Positions 11,301 to 23,344 of a DNA stretch of 64,000 bases are shown here, one piece after another. Origin of the DNA: Ianthella basta (Eukaryota > Porifera > Demospongiae > Verongiida > Ianthellidae); NCBI GenBank assembly GCA_964019415.1, contig OZ025873.1:4192776-4256775 (forward strand), written 5' to 3'. Within the stretch, counting starts at the first letter, position 1. Each line of letters begins with the position of its first letter. Both the position numbers and the translations under genes were made by a program. The notes under the pieces are model-generated. The model saw only the letters and a program-made list of their open reading frames with translations, was not told the DNA's origin and did not search any database.

Positions 11301-14300
11301 TGGGGTTGAGTTTGAGGTGAACATGCGTGTACCTTCGCAACCAAACCATGCACAGTGATTGAGTCCCCTTGCGTTACCTACACTGGGAGAGTACCTGGGA
11401 GAGTACCTGAGATACGGACCTAACCATACACAGTGATTGACTCCCCTTGCATTACCTACACTGGGAGAGTACCTGAGATACGGACCTAACCATACACAGT
11501 GATTGACTCCCCTTGCATTACCTACACTGGGAGAGTACCTGAGATACGGACCTCATTTAGCTGTGCTAGGCTATATGCGCCCACCACCTGTGACCTGACT
11601 TGCAGTTGTAGTGATACTCAGTTGCTTGGAATGTCATGAGGAGGGTGCTACTGCTGACTTGTCAAAACATTTTGTGGCTATTCATGCTGACTTTGCAGAG
11701 TGTGCCCAAATTTGATACAAGTGCTCCAATGTCTGAAGCTTTGGCAAAGGCCAACAAACCAAAGAACAGATATCCGGCCATAGTTCCCTGTAAGCAACAT
11801 GTGTTCTGTATTCATTATTCTTTTTGTGGTTGGAATTGTGTAAACTTCACTGGTCAACATGACTGAGTCATGTGAGATAACTTGTTGTCTGTATAAGCTG
11901 TGGTCATTGTGTGATGATGATGATGCACAGTATAATACGTAGGAGGTGTATGTACTTCTAAGTATACCTATGCAATAGTATGGGTCTCTGTAGTTACAGT
12001 ATGTTCCTACCACTATTGCAGATGACCAGTCACGAGTCATCCTATCTGGACAGAATAATTACATCAATGCTTCCTTTGTGAATGTGAGTAAGCAATAGTT
12101 GTAGCCTAGGGCTGAGGACACTCGCCACAATATAGAATGAGGCTGAAGTGTCTTATGGTTGCATGCTGTGTAAAAGGTGACAACTTGACATGCATTATAC
12201 ATGATGATAATAATGCATGTATTTCAGCAGTAGAACCTCATGCTTTACACCATTCAGGGCTACAAGAGAACGAAAATGTACATTGCCACACAAGGTATGA
12301 TGTAACATGTTACTGTCAGGGTAATGATGTAATGGTGGTACTGAGCATGTTTGTAAGTTGTAGTCTGTGGCTCAGTGACATGTGAGCTGTGTATTAAGCA
12401 TCTTGTAAGTATTTTCTGGCATTCACCTCAGGTCCTCTTGAAGGCACTGTCAGTGACTTTTGGCAGATGGTTTGGGAGCAAAGATGCAGTGTTATTGCTA
12501 TGCTGACCAACTTGGCAGAGGCAGGCACTGTAAGTCCTTTGTTGCCTCATCCTAACTTCATGTATTGCCTCACTCTGAGCGTAGAAGACTAGTACACTGT
12601 TACATACAGTACCTTGCACAGTCATGAAGCTGGGTAGCATATGTAGGTGTTCTACCCTTTAACCTAATATAGTGTCTGGTACCATATGCAGATGGTGTGA
12701 TCTGATTTCATTTGCTTTCAACTCTGTTCAGGCGAAGTGTCACAAGTACTGGGAGGACCAACTTAATAAGCCACTGCATTTACCCAATGGTATCTCAGTA
12801 TGCCAAGATCAGCACAAGTTCTTTGCGGAATATGAATACAGGATATTCACAGTCACACATGTAAGCAACTTCTTCTGACTCTGTGAATGGATACTGAAAG
12901 TAGCTAGTTTGCAATACAGCTTGTCTTTCCAGTATCCACTAATTCCTATCACAATTAAGTGTCCTTTAGTGCTTACATCAATTTGAAGGAAGTCGAATTC
13001 TTGTGATGCTGTTCTGATTCTGGATCCATCATGGACCCCATTTGTTCACCCAAGGAGCAGAAGTCATGTGACCAGAAGTGCTACGTCAGGAGGCCCAAAT
13101 CCTATATAAGGAGGGCATGGTTCGTATCATTTTGACTTGCTGATGATGACAATCAGGGTTGAAACGTGCAGGATGAAGAACCCTGTTCAACAGACAGCGT
13201 TTCTGAACGCTCCTAAATCTGCAAAGATTGTCCCATCATCATCAGATTTTGTGTTAATTTATAGCACTGTACATTGCCTACTCATGAAGCATGGAGGATA
13301 CTGGAATTCTAGGCCCAATGCATGCTCTGGGTGATTGAGCTATGCTGTAATGTTTGCATGCGTATTTGGAAGGCTGAATTTGGGACTTCGGCGCAACTTG
13401 TTTGTGATGTCAGCTGTATGTGATTCACTTTAGCTGCCCTTGGATGATGACTTAATCAATTATAATGAATAGTAACATGCCTTGGCAGCAATTAATACTT
13501 CAGTGCAACTCAATAAGTACTACTCAAAGTACACTTTACTAGCTTTAGTTAATGTTCTGTAACCTAGCATTCAATTAGCACCTTGACAAGGAGCCCACGT
13601 GGATGCAACAGTATTCCTATCTTGTTTCATTGTTCACTCTATGGAGCATGCATGAATGACTGTGTACTGAAGTGAATGCAGAAACATTGTGAACAATATC
13701 ATGACATGTGTATGTACTGTACATATCATTTGCACTTAGGACTAATGTGGTCTTGTAGAGCTATCCATGGGATAATGCTGTTTTATGATCCAATTGTTTA
13801 TTCTTCTGAATAACAAGTCTGTGCATTCTCTTTACAGAAGGACTCTGAGCAGCTTGCGCTGGTAGTCCATCACTTCCAGTATACTGCTTGGCCTGACTAC
13901 CATGTTCCAAAGTACCCTGCCTCTCTGGTGCGCTTTGTGCAAAGTGTGCGCCATGCATACAAGGACGAGGACACACCCATGGTTGTGCACTGCAGGTAAG
14001 TACATGTGATGTCATGCCAACACTGGTGTGTCCATCCTGGTGTCTCTTATATTGTGTAAAACATTGTCCTGTGCTGGACTGCATGTCATGTTGCATGCTG
14101 TGATATTCCTTATTTAGTTGCATAACCCAATGTGGTAAGCAGATATTCAATGTACCTATGTAAGGTGATGCCTGACTCTTTGTCAAGTGCACACTGACAG
14201 CTCAATATTTAATGCCATTCACTACACTACCTTGCAGTGCTGGTGTGGGTCGTACTGGTACTTTCATTGCCATTGATGCAATGATGCAGAGGATGAAGGA

Positions 14301-17300
14301 AAGAGATGAAATCAGCATCTACGAGTATCTTCATGAGATGCGAAATTGCAGAATGTACCTGGTTATGAATGTGGTATGTTGGTGGGGGGCCGAGTGGATG
14401 TGTGCAGGATTATACATATGCAGTGAATGACTGGGCATGATCAGAAACAGGCAGAAAAGTCATAGTCATATGCAAAGGCGATGATGGAACAGCCCAGGCT
14501 GCCCAGGTCATGGCCTGTCCAGATTTTTAGGCCTGGCCATTCTTTTGTATAGTAAAGATACTTGCTGGCCTGTGCATGTGGCCATCTAGGTAAGACTGTC
14601 TTGACATGGTCTGACCACCTTTAAAGTGCTTTCTCTGGGCCTGAATTAAGGCTATCTGTCGTTGCCACCATGCAGCTGCGGTTCCCCAAACCATATCATG
14701 TTCCACTGCCACTGGTCATATGTCTGTTAGTAGTGAAAAGGAGTTTGTGTGTGCTCTCTCACCCATCCTGATTGTTCGTTTGTTGTGCACAGGAACAGTA
14801 CGAGTTCATTCATGATGCCTTATGCGGCTTTGCCATGAGTGGTAACACATACATTAATGCCACAGAATTTGACCAAGAACTGGCTAGATTGAAGGAAATC
14901 AGTGAGGATGGAGGCTACACTGCTGTCGAGAAGCAGTTTCAAGTGAGCTCATTAATGTGGATGTGCAAAATGTGCTTCAGGGATACTATGTATGTTGTTT
15001 TAAAAAAAGCAACTAGTTCTCACGATAGCATTGTTTATTCCACTGTAACTGTTGGCCTCTTATTTACAGTATGCTTATAATTTCCTTTCCACAATTGGAT
15101 AGAATTACCATATCCATCTATGAGATCCATCAAATTTTTGTATGCCTTGTTTTGTAGTTGTTGGAGCAATTGTCTCGGAAACCTGTGAAGGAAGACAATG
15201 TGTTTGCAGAGGAACACATTGAGGACAACAGATATGAAACAAGATATCCCTGTGTGTTTGCCACTACTGGGGCTGATAAGGGATTGGTATATATCACTCA
15301 TCAATTCCCGTTGCTCATGGTCATTTTTTGAATATTATTATGCAGATGCTTCAAACCATGTGGCAATCTCTAGGACTGGACAGAACAACAAGTACATCAA
15401 TGCTACAGCTATTGACGTAAGGCTGTGACTTGCTTGTAGTATACTGTACAGTGTGTGGTATGGTGTGTATTCATTGTGTATATTGATGTAGTTATCCTAA
15501 TTTGATTATTTGATACCTTACAAGTGATGTAGCATGTGTGCTATATGGCTTCATATAGCTGAATGTGGTACTGATGTACATCTTGGTATAGTGGGCACTG
15601 GTGTGGTCCCCACCACAAGTACATACAAAGCACTACATTTGCAGTGCAACACAATCATGTGAAAACGTGTCACAATAGTGACAGTACAGCAGTACAGACT
15701 ATGTGTTTGGTGTACTTTTTGTCTTTGTACAGAGCTACTCTAAGCAGCATGCCTTCATAGCTGCAGAGGCTCCTTCTCTGGACAAGATAGAGCTAGTCCT
15801 TGAGGTGATTGCTCAGAAGCAGTGCTGCACAGTAGTGGTTCTGTGCACTGAAGAGGAAATGAAAGAAGTGAGTTTTGGATTCTCTTAATTTACAGGTGTG
15901 CAGCAATCAATTGAATCTATATTACTGATGTTTAGAAATGTGGAGAACAAGTGACTATAGTACATTCACATGGAGCAGAATGAGCCATTTTAAGAGAAGA
16001 ACGCAAAATACACAGCTCTACTCATGTATCTTAGTGCATGTCACCACACCAGTTGGAGCTAATGCTACACACAAACAACACATTCAGGTGAATGTAAGAT
16101 GAATGTAACCTTCTTTGTCATGCCCATGCCTACTGCAGGTTTCCTTCTGTAAGTTTTGGCCTGTTGAAGAAAGTGCAAGTGTTTCCTTTGGTCATTATTC
16201 CTTGCACTTAACAAACAAGCTTAGTAAAGATGTGTTCACAGAACTCAAGATTACCTTGACGAGGACTGAAGGACCTGTAAGCAAGCAGACATTTTGGTTG
16301 ATTCACTAACCGTTGTTTCTTATGAGTGCATCATTCATTAATCAAGGTGTTTCATATTTGTACAGTACCATTATGTGCAATCTACCTTTCCTTCTCTGTT
16401 GGTTTGACTTAAGGAGCACCACTTCACTCTGATCTACATCAATGGCTGGTCAGAGAACAATGAGCCAGAGCCTCAAGCAGTGTGGGGTGCCATTCAGGAG
16501 TATGAAAGGGTACAGAGGGGAATAACGGCACCAGCACTTGTCATGTGCAGGTTAGTGGTAGACACTCGGGACATGACATGCTGCACATATGTGCATAGGA
16601 CCCTTGCTTAGGCATTCTAAGCGTACCACACACAGTAACTGCTTGTACCTTAATTATCAACAGAATCACTTTAAGCAGACCTGTTTGTTGATTGCATCTC
16701 ATAGTACAACTTTGGTCTGAATTGTTTGTGGCTATGTTTGTAGTGATGGCATGGGAAGGACGGGGGCATTCATTTGCATGTGCTCTGAAGTTGAGCGAAT
16801 CAGGATGGAAGGAATGGCCGATGTGTTCCAGAGTGTCAAAGCAGCAAGATACCAAAGGCCATACATGGTCTCCACTGTTGTGAGTGCTGTACACATCCAC
16901 TGCATTATTTTTGAAGTACAGACATGTGAGTCACATGCCTCATTCTGCTCTGAGGATCACTACACATTTACTGCTCACACATGTGCAACTGGCTGTTAAA
17001 GTACATGTATATTAAGTGCAATCTGACAAGCCTTTTTCAGTGCATGATCACCGCAAATGTACCTGCCTGGTGCCTCCTTCCTGTACTAATGATGAAAGTG
17101 CCCCTGAAGCATATTATATCACCTACATAAAGAATAGGCAGTTTGAACAATGAAGGCTTGTGCTACATAAATGTGAAGTATAGCTTCTCTTGAATGTCGC
17201 TTCAAACATATTTCTGCTTTGTTTATGTAGGAGCAGTATGTACTCATTCATGAAGTGCTGATGTGCTTCTTGAAGACCTTTCAAATTTATAACAATTTTG

Positions 17301-17323
17301 GTTGTGCTGTGAACAATCGCTGA
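8302..17323 (+). CDS. Receptor-type protein tyrosine phosphatase (Ig + FN3, TM, D1/D2), complete
   Basis: Twenty-six exons: 8302-8389, 8524-8820, 8971-9201, 9304-9810, 9895-9987, 10061-10321, 10396-10552, 10636-10669, 10740-10806, 11046-11120, 11219-11316, 11699-11789, 12022-12083, 12258-12294, 12432-12529, 12732-12860, 13838-13995, 14238-14373, 14793-14942, 15158-15251, 15346-15416, 15733-15867, 16139-16276, 16414-16550, 16744-16879 and 17231-17323. All phases join, giving 1,190 codons plus TGA. The protein would sit in the plasma membrane and remove phosphate from tyrosines. Order: signal peptide (about 1-29, hydrophobic [12 protein letters not shown]), Ig domain (about 30-128), FN3 repeats (about 129-492), membrane segment (about 513-544), juxtamembrane region, D1 (about 605-880) and D2 (about 905-1180). 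D1 begins with [13 protein letters not shown] and [13 protein letters not shown]. It has WPD (D795) and [10 protein letters not shown] (Cys827), so it should be active. D2 is degenerate. The layout resembles LAR or type IIB receptors but is shorter; exact orthology is not claimed. Confidence 0.92.
8524..10321 (+). other. RPTP ectodomain block: one Ig and several FN3 domains
   Basis: Exon 8524-8820 encodes an Ig fold, with Cys in VILTCSGG, Trp in SLTWL and Cys in ATYSCKAAN. Exons 8971-9201, 9304-9810 with 9895-9987, and 10061-10321 encode FN3-like units with the core Trp (LQWS, ISWR, VRWE, VNWT) and the late Tyr motif ([17 protein letters not shown]). Most ectodomain exon boundaries are phase 1, typical of shuffled extracellular modules. 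Several N-glycosylation sequons occur (for example NST, NYT, NAT). The exact number of FN3 units (four or five) is uncertain because the third is weak. Confidence 0.8.
11219..14942 (+). other. RPTP catalytic domain D1, motifs intact
   Basis: Nine exons carry the classical PTP motifs in order: [64 protein letters not shown] in the mobile loop (followed by YHVP where HGVP is usual), [12 protein letters not shown], and a late helix with QYEFIHDAL. General acid Asp, nucleophile Cys and P-loop Arg are all present, so catalytic activity is expected from established PTP chemistry. Confidence 0.9.
11340..11560. repeat. Minisatellite, about 71-bp unit, three copies
   Basis: Three tandem units of roughly 71 bp, each with GTGATTGA(C/G)TCCCCTTGC and CTGGGAGAGTACC. 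The first unit has an extra internal 15-bp duplication (GGGAGAGTACCT). It lies in the phosphatase intron right after the first D1 exon. Confidence 0.9.
15158..17323 (+). other. RPTP domain D2, degenerate
   Basis: D2 keeps the fold markers [22 protein letters not shown] and [10 protein letters not shown], but its catalytic motifs differ. The P-loop reads [10 protein letters not shown]: Cys1114 and the Arg are kept, while the preceding His is Met. The position of the WPD loop reads GWSENNEPE. Known RPTP D2 domains are commonly inactive and regulatory, so this is probably a binding or stability module. The exon end at 15251 was chosen because it restores [11 protein letters not shown], matching the NRYxxxxPYD consensus. 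Confidence 0.85.
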
Positions 17324-19773
17324 CAGTATGTAGGTAACTAGAAACAGCATTAATTCCGCATTTTTGTGCATTTGTAATATTATTTTGTGGTTAGTATATA
17401 AAATTAGTACAGTTTGTATTGCACAGCTACTATTCATTTATTGCTCAAAGGTTGTTCTATTACAATTGTATCATTTACAATATTTGGTTGAGGGTGAGCA
17501 AGACCTATCCACTTGTCAAGGTGAATATTATCAGATAGAAGCTAAAGGCTCAGTATCCACGGGCCTTCCAGGTTGAATTGAAGGGCATGTAAAACTAGCT
17601 ATAGCTAGTGGGCAGTTTCGGGCTGCTGAAGCAAGCATTATGCTTTGTAGAGTCATTTATGTGGCATCTGCATTCATATGACACTTCTTGAGCTGTTTAC
17701 ACATCTGAGGCACGTTCAAGGGCTTGCAGTAACGCCTGAAAGCTAGATCGGTACAAAAAGTCAGGCTGTAGACAACAGAAACCAATCAGAAGCTAATAAA
17801 AGGCCTGTTTCTACAAGAAATTAATGTTCGTATGGTTATGGTGCGTCATCTTGTTTCTGTACATTTCCCATAATTATTATATAATTATACTGTAGTATAT
17901 AGGCATGGTGTGCAGTGGGCAGGAAGGGGTGCGACCGGCTACGGTTACAGGCATTGTCACTCAAGTTAGCGACATGTCTCCCACCAAACAAGGACTAACA
18001 GACTACTTTCAAGCCACCTTGATGAACGAGCAAGATGAAACCAAGCCCAAGAAGCGCCTAGCTAAATTGCAAGTTTTAATTACAACTTTAAGGCTCAACC
18101 TGTTGAGATCAGAGGCTCCTGCACTGTCAAAGTGCTGAGAGTTTAAGATACTGAGACAACTTCAAACGGTAGCAATTCAGAATGTTGTAATTTTAGGTTC
18201 TTCAGGTGTTACCAACAGTGTTCTCGAGAATAGTGGTCAAGTTCTTTACGGAAGACAAGTTCCTTCAATTTCCCGAGGTGGTCGATATTGGCTGTGTTGC
18301 CGAAGATAGTGTGGACACATACAAGTCAGTTGTAATGATCAGTATCTTACTCCATGTTACTGAAATGAGAGTGATGTTGTACAGTATATAGTTAGCACAT
18401 GTAACTGTGCCTGCGTGCATACCCTACCTGGATGTTGTTCGTTCTTGTAAAGATACATGCCAAGATCAGCAGTTCATGGATACTTAGTGTATGCAAACAT
18501 CACATGACTGTCTACACTGTCACGCACAGGTTATGGAATTTATGAGCTCGTGTCTCTCTCGGGGCCCTATTGCATTGTCTTCCCTGGCAGGGGCATAGTT
18601 ATTTGTGATCCTGCTGCTTAAGCTTCGATTTATGAAATGACTTTGCAATTGGCTCCTTCTCTTTAAGCCACATGGCGTACCCACCCCCATGCACTCCTGT
18701 AAGGAACTGCTGTAGAAGGTTCTCTTCCCTGAAAGCTCCCTATCTTTCTTCTTCCACTTCCTAAAGCCTTCATGCATGGGGATTCCCTCCACTGCAGTTG
18801 CAACACTGCAGGCTGACATCCATACTAAAGATGGGACATGTCACATACAAGCAGTGTGTTAGCCTTAGTGCTCTGTTAGCTAATCACCTCAGTGAAGGAT
18901 TGCCCCTGAAATTCGTTTCGGTTAGAGTTGTAGAGTTGTAGAATGGAGGTAGGCCTCTTAGCTGTGTTGGGGGGGGGGGGGGGGGGGGGGTAGCTAAGCC
19001 CTTGCTGCTATCTGCAATCAAATTCTGTGACTCTTAACTTCACCCCTAACTGTGACTTGGCCATTTGCAGATGTTGTTGATGATCATTCTGCACACATAG
19101 GCTACACCCCAACAGCTGTGAATGATGTGGATTGAACGTCTCCACCGCGCAATGCTGCTGTTACCTGTGTATACGAATCGGCGGCGCCTAATGTAGTCAA
19201 GGGTCTGGTGCATAAGTGTTTTATCCACGTACCTTGTGGCTTGGGAAATTTAGCACCCCTAGCTTCTGACAACCATACAACCGCCAACTAGGCAGGCGTC
19301 GAGCAACGCCTGACTGGTTTACTACTGACGTCTTTTGGAAATTCAAGCTAGTATAATTATATATATCACTCTGCAAAAGTAGGAAACTCACGCTGAACGT
19401 GCTCAGCACGACTAGCACGCTTGCCGAGCCTCGATTGTGACCTAATCACGGAGGCATCTTATTACATTCAACACACACACACCAAGTACACAAACGTATT
19501 CAAGACTCTCTCACACACATATACACACAAATGTATCCAACTGAAGGCCTTCAATGTAAGCGGCCATAATTGAATGCGTCGTGTGAACCAAGTCACCGGC
19601 CTGCTGGGTGCTATAGGCTGCTTTCTATAAGTATACGGACCAGAATTACTGTGCTCACCTGTTCTACAACTTCGAAGGCAGAAGACGCATATGCTCGGCG
19701 CGGAGCGACGTTTGGAAGCCGGGTTCGAAAGTCCTACCGCCCCGAGAGAGACAAATAAAATGGCCTGTCATGA
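17324..19773. other. Intergenic region downstream of the phosphatase gene
   Basis: An AATAAA word at 17795-17800 is a possible but distant polyadenylation signal. A 77-codon plus-strand open frame at 17905-18138 has text (ATVTGIVTQVSDMSPTKQ) that vaguely resembles OB-fold single-strand-DNA-binding proteins found in transposons. This is a weak inference. A run of 22 G residues lies at 18969-18990. No intact gene is seen. Confidence 0.35.
18969..18990. repeat. Poly-G homopolymer, 22 bases
   Basis: A continuous run of G on the plus strand. Such a tract can form intermolecular or intramolecular G-quadruplexes and is also prone to length error in sequencing. Confidence 0.95.
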
Positions 19774-20033
19774 ACAAGTATTTCGAGTTAAAAACTCGTG
19801 GGGCTGCCGCCCCAACTCGAAATACTTGCTCCCTTCGGTCGCAGCTCTGTCACTCACAATAGGTAAACATGACATCGTTTCTTAATACCTCAGTAACCTC
19901 AGCACACACACACACACACACCACTATCACCAGACACATGAGACACACACACGCACGCACACACACACACACACGCACACACACACACGCACGCACACAC
20001 GCACGCACACACGCACACACACACACACACGCA

Positions 20034-20081
<48 letters not shown>

Positions 20082-20808
20082 CACAGAGAAATCTCCAGCA
20101 AAGACAGACACATGACTGCTTATATCACATGCATTTACAGTGAGTAATTACAGAAACATAATGTACCAAGGAACTCACAGTCGCCAGAGTAGCTAGTGGT
20201 CTGTGATGGCAAAAGCTACGTACGTTTGCTACAGCGCAGTACGCGTGGGCCAGGTTCTGAAGAGCATTCAGAAGGGCAACCGTGCGAGTTAAGCTTTTCA
20301 ACGCTACAAACGGTTGAAGAATGTTAGCGTCTACATATCACGGCGTTCGCCAGTTTCTACGTTGCTTCTGTCATGTGTTCCAGGCGGCGGAGTGAAGTCC
20401 TCTGAGGCGGGCGCGGCCATTATCGAATAAGGCGCGGGGCGAAGTCGATGACCTGTTGGGCGCTGTCTCGAAGCTGTGTCTTTGCCCGTCGGCCAGAAGT
20501 GCTGTAAGAGTCTGTTCCAGGATCAGAGGTGGAAGAAAACGTCCAAAGTTCGCTAAGACGTCGCTTAGAAGCCGGTTTTCAAAGTCCCTTGGCCTCGCAC
20601 ACGGTCCACTTCCAGCCGAATAAAATGGCCGACAATATAAATCCCCTATACCCAATACTTCGCCCAATACATTCAATATAAATGTAAGCATTGACGTACA
20701 ACCGTAGGTTGGCGTATTATATATTATATATGTATATCCGTAACATGAAGCCATATGAAAACGTCAATTTGAAAACAATATAGGGGTTCCCTCAGTCCAA
20801 AAATTACT
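19774..20808 (+). mobile_element. Hairpin-ended repeat family, diverged copy C
   Basis: Left end: ACAAGTATTTCGAGTT is followed by an AAAACTCGTGGGGC block and then AACTCGAAATACTTG, making a long hairpin at 19774-19834. Right end: ATGAAGCCATATGAAA and GAAAACAATATAGGGG at 20744-20786, matching the right ends of the two other copies at 27713 and 40135. The interior holds a CA-rich microsatellite and GC-rich sequence not obviously shared with the others. No transposase or replicase coding is seen. Boundaries are approximate. Confidence 0.5.
19903..20079. repeat. (CA)n/(CG CA)n microsatellite
   Basis: Long CA repeat with regular CGCA interruptions, inside the diverged copy C of the hairpin-ended repeat family. 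Confidence 0.97.
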
Positions 20809-20837
20809 TGGAAATATTTGGACCGGCGGGGTGGTAT

Positions 20838-22345
20838 ATTCATTTCAATTCAATTCATTATTAGAGTGCACCATGCCAATAGGCACTAGGACACATCATG
20901 GTCCAATGTAGCACTGCACACATGCACCATGGGAGATGCAAAGATGAGTCTGTTATAAAGAAAAACTGGTCATGACAATGTTAATATAGAGTGTGGCAGA
21001 TTGTTTGATAGCATGTATAATATAGGCATTCATTAATAGAATCTAGCTGACCACATAGAGCTAATAATTGACAATGTACGATAGTTCTTACAAGCCAGTG
21101 ACAATACAAGTGCTGCTCTCTCTCCAACGCTTTTAGCTGGAAAGTCCTCCCTTGATTCCTCCATGGCTTCCAAAAGAGGTTGCCTGAGATGGTCCCATGC
21201 AGAGCACTGTAAAAGCCAATGGCATACATCCTCCACCTCTCCACTGTCACATTCCTTGCATACTCTCTCCTCTCTCTTCATCCCATGCCACTTTTCCATT
21301 TCAATCTGGAAAGCGGCTGTTTCGCCCCTCAACTTTAACATCATCCTCCTTTCAGCCTTTGACTTCAACAATGCACAACTCGACTCCACCTCACACTCTC
21401 CTATCAACTTCATCATGGACAGCTTTGGCTTTTCGTGCACTTCCTTCCTCCATTCGTCCTTTACATTTCTCCAAGCCACACTCAGCAACATGCATTTCAC
21501 TTCCACCTCTGACAGCTCCCTGACCACACCACCACTCATGTCCTGCCATCCAAATCTACCAATACACCTACCCATGCTTTTCATCCAGCTTTCCTTACCA
21601 CACTCCACTGCCTGCAACACGACCTTCCTCAGCAGTCTGCCTTCCTATATTTTACTTGTCAACACCATATACCAGAACTGTATGCACCTCACTCTTGCCT
21701 CCCACACTACTGGTAGAGATTCCAACTCCATCATCAGTGATACCTTTGGGTGTAAGGTACCCACCCCAAAGAACATGCGGAAGGCACGCATCTGTACTTG
21801 TTCTATTGCCTCCAGACCTCTTGTGCATTTCCAGATCTCAACCCCATACAACATCACTGAGTCTACCAGAGCACTCATCAGCTTCTTGAACATACCTACA
21901 CCAACATCACCAACTTCTGCTTTACATCTGTTCATCCAGGCACCTAGTGCCCTCCTCCCAGCAGCAGCTTTCTCCTCCACCATCTCCTTGAGCTCCAAGT
22001 GTTCATCTACAACACACCCTAAATACTTATAGCTAGACACCATTGGGACCACTTCTCCGTCCACTAGATATTCCATCTCACATCTCTCCACCGCCTTCTT
22101 CCTCATATGCATTATGCTGAACTTTCCCACATTTGGTCTTCACCCCCCACTCTTCACACCACTTAACCAAAACATCCAAGCTCCTCTTCAACCCTTCTCT
22201 GTCAGATGCAATCAAGGATGTGTCATCAGCAAAAAGCAGACCCGGGACCATATCACTGCCACATGGTACACCACACTTCTCTTCATGCAACCTTGCCACT
22301 ACACCATTAATGTACAAGGAAAATATATTATGGGGGATAAGAAAG
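20838..22345 (-). mobile_element. Decayed LINE (non-LTR retrotransposon), RT C-terminal half and 3' UTR
   Basis: Minus-strand frames 22078-22345, 21645-22130 and 21033-21620 are the consecutive C-terminal parts of one reverse transcriptase split by frameshifts. The RT core has FADDTSLIAS with the catalytic Asp pair, preceded by SLYINGVV. A later part has YKYLGCVVDEH, typical of LINE RT thumb regions. The C-terminus has CKEC followed by HWLLQC, the CCHC zinc-knuckle-like motif of many LINE ORF2 proteins. The 3' UTR ends near 20838 in AATTG/AATGA simple repeats. The 5' part is replaced by a Penelope-like element end at about 22346. Clade not assigned. Confidence 0.85.
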
Positions 22346-22437
22346 GGTCGGTTCTCTAATACCAGCTTCACAACAGGGTTGAAAACCTTGCTGACGTTTC
22401 GACCAGATGCTCTGGTCTTCTTCAGGGCGAAGATGTG
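22346..22437 (-). mobile_element. Penelope-like element terminal fragment
   Basis: On the minus strand this is nearly identical to the element ends at 34932-35035 and 35817-35920: a CTTCGCCCTGAAGAAGACC block, then GGTCGAAACGTC and AACCCTGTTGTGAAGCTGG. It abuts the truncated LINE RT with no spacer, so an open frame runs through the junction and produces a chimeric translation. The frame is fortuitous, not a gene. Confidence 0.7.
22397..22425 (-). ncRNA. Hammerhead-ribozyme-like core in the Penelope-like fragment
   Basis: On the minus strand CTGAAGA (fits CUGANGA) is followed by a 6-bp stem GACCAG/CTGGTC with a 5-base loop and then GAAAC. This is the conserved strand order of a hammerhead core through stem II. 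A stem III and cleavage site were not identified by eye. Penelope-like elements are known to carry hammerhead motifs. Confidence 0.45.
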
Positions 22438-22539
22438 AATAATTATATGAATAGTGAATATACTATGGGGGTCGGCGGGGTCGTATATTATGGGGTCCAA
22501 TTTTCACGTGACACGCCTTTTCCTTGACCATGAACTTAT

Positions 22540-23160
22540 GAATACCTAAATCTCTTCACCACATCTTTTCCAGTTCTGCCTGCCTTTCCATCTTTACATG
22601 CATCATACAATACTATTGCTGCCTTCTCTTCATCACTTTGATTTTTAGACCCATCTTCAATCTCTTCCAAATGCTAGTCAAATACCATTCTCTCCCTTGC
22701 CACACTCACATCTCTGAAAAACATGTCCTGTATCCTCTGTTTTAACCCCTGATTGACATTGTGTACAAATTCTAAATCTCCCCACAACCAACCCATCTCC
22801 CCGACTCCACCCTGAGCTCTGCTGTGCCATCTCTGGGTTTAGTCAATATCTGTCTGAGGCCCCTTCTCCTAACCTGCACACCACCTCGACTTACACTCTC
22901 CTTCCATAAGAGGAAGCACAACTAGCTCGATCTTTCTTTGCTTCTGATACCCATTTTCTTTAATTCCCTCCAAGCACATATATACGTATGGTTTACACCT
23001 TTCTTCACTCGAATTTTCTTTGTTGCCTTCTTCACTAAACTTTGTTGGAGACCAGATATTGAATGGGTGAAGGAAGTGGAGAACCTGTCCCTTACAGCTG
23101 GGTTTCAACCACAGGCAGCCTATGTTGTCTTCATTCACTGCTTGGTGAGCAATTGGAGCT
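22540..23160 (-). mobile_element. Possible upstream remnant of the same LINE
   Basis: The minus strand reads in broken frames with text such as LTKPRDGTAELR and a long basic frame at 22869-23138, as expected for the linker between endonuclease and reverse transcriptase of a LINE. Stops and frameshifts are frequent, and no catalytic motif is visible. The assignment rests on position and composition. Confidence 0.35.
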
Positions 23161-23344
23161 AACTCATGCTTTTATGCTTGCAGACATCTCAGGACTGGAG
23201 GAGGTAATTACACACGGTTTCTGCCAGGCTCACAAATGACTAAGTTAAATGACAAGAGGGGAGTTAACATGGGGGTCTTGGAATTATTAGTCCAACCTGG
23301 TGCTCTCAATACCACTTCAACAAGTCGTTAAAACTCTCAGATCC

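Noticed and set aside
15252-15286. Extension of phosphatase exon 15158 to the donor at 15287
   Set aside because: It would leave phase 0, incompatible with the next exon. Ending at 15251 restores the conserved NRY...PY motif and the correct phase.
21163-22032. 289-codon plus-strand open frame
   Set aside because: It is antisense to the minus-strand LINE reverse transcriptase, whose frames carry the conserved motifs. The plus frame is low-complexity Ser/Thr/Pro text.
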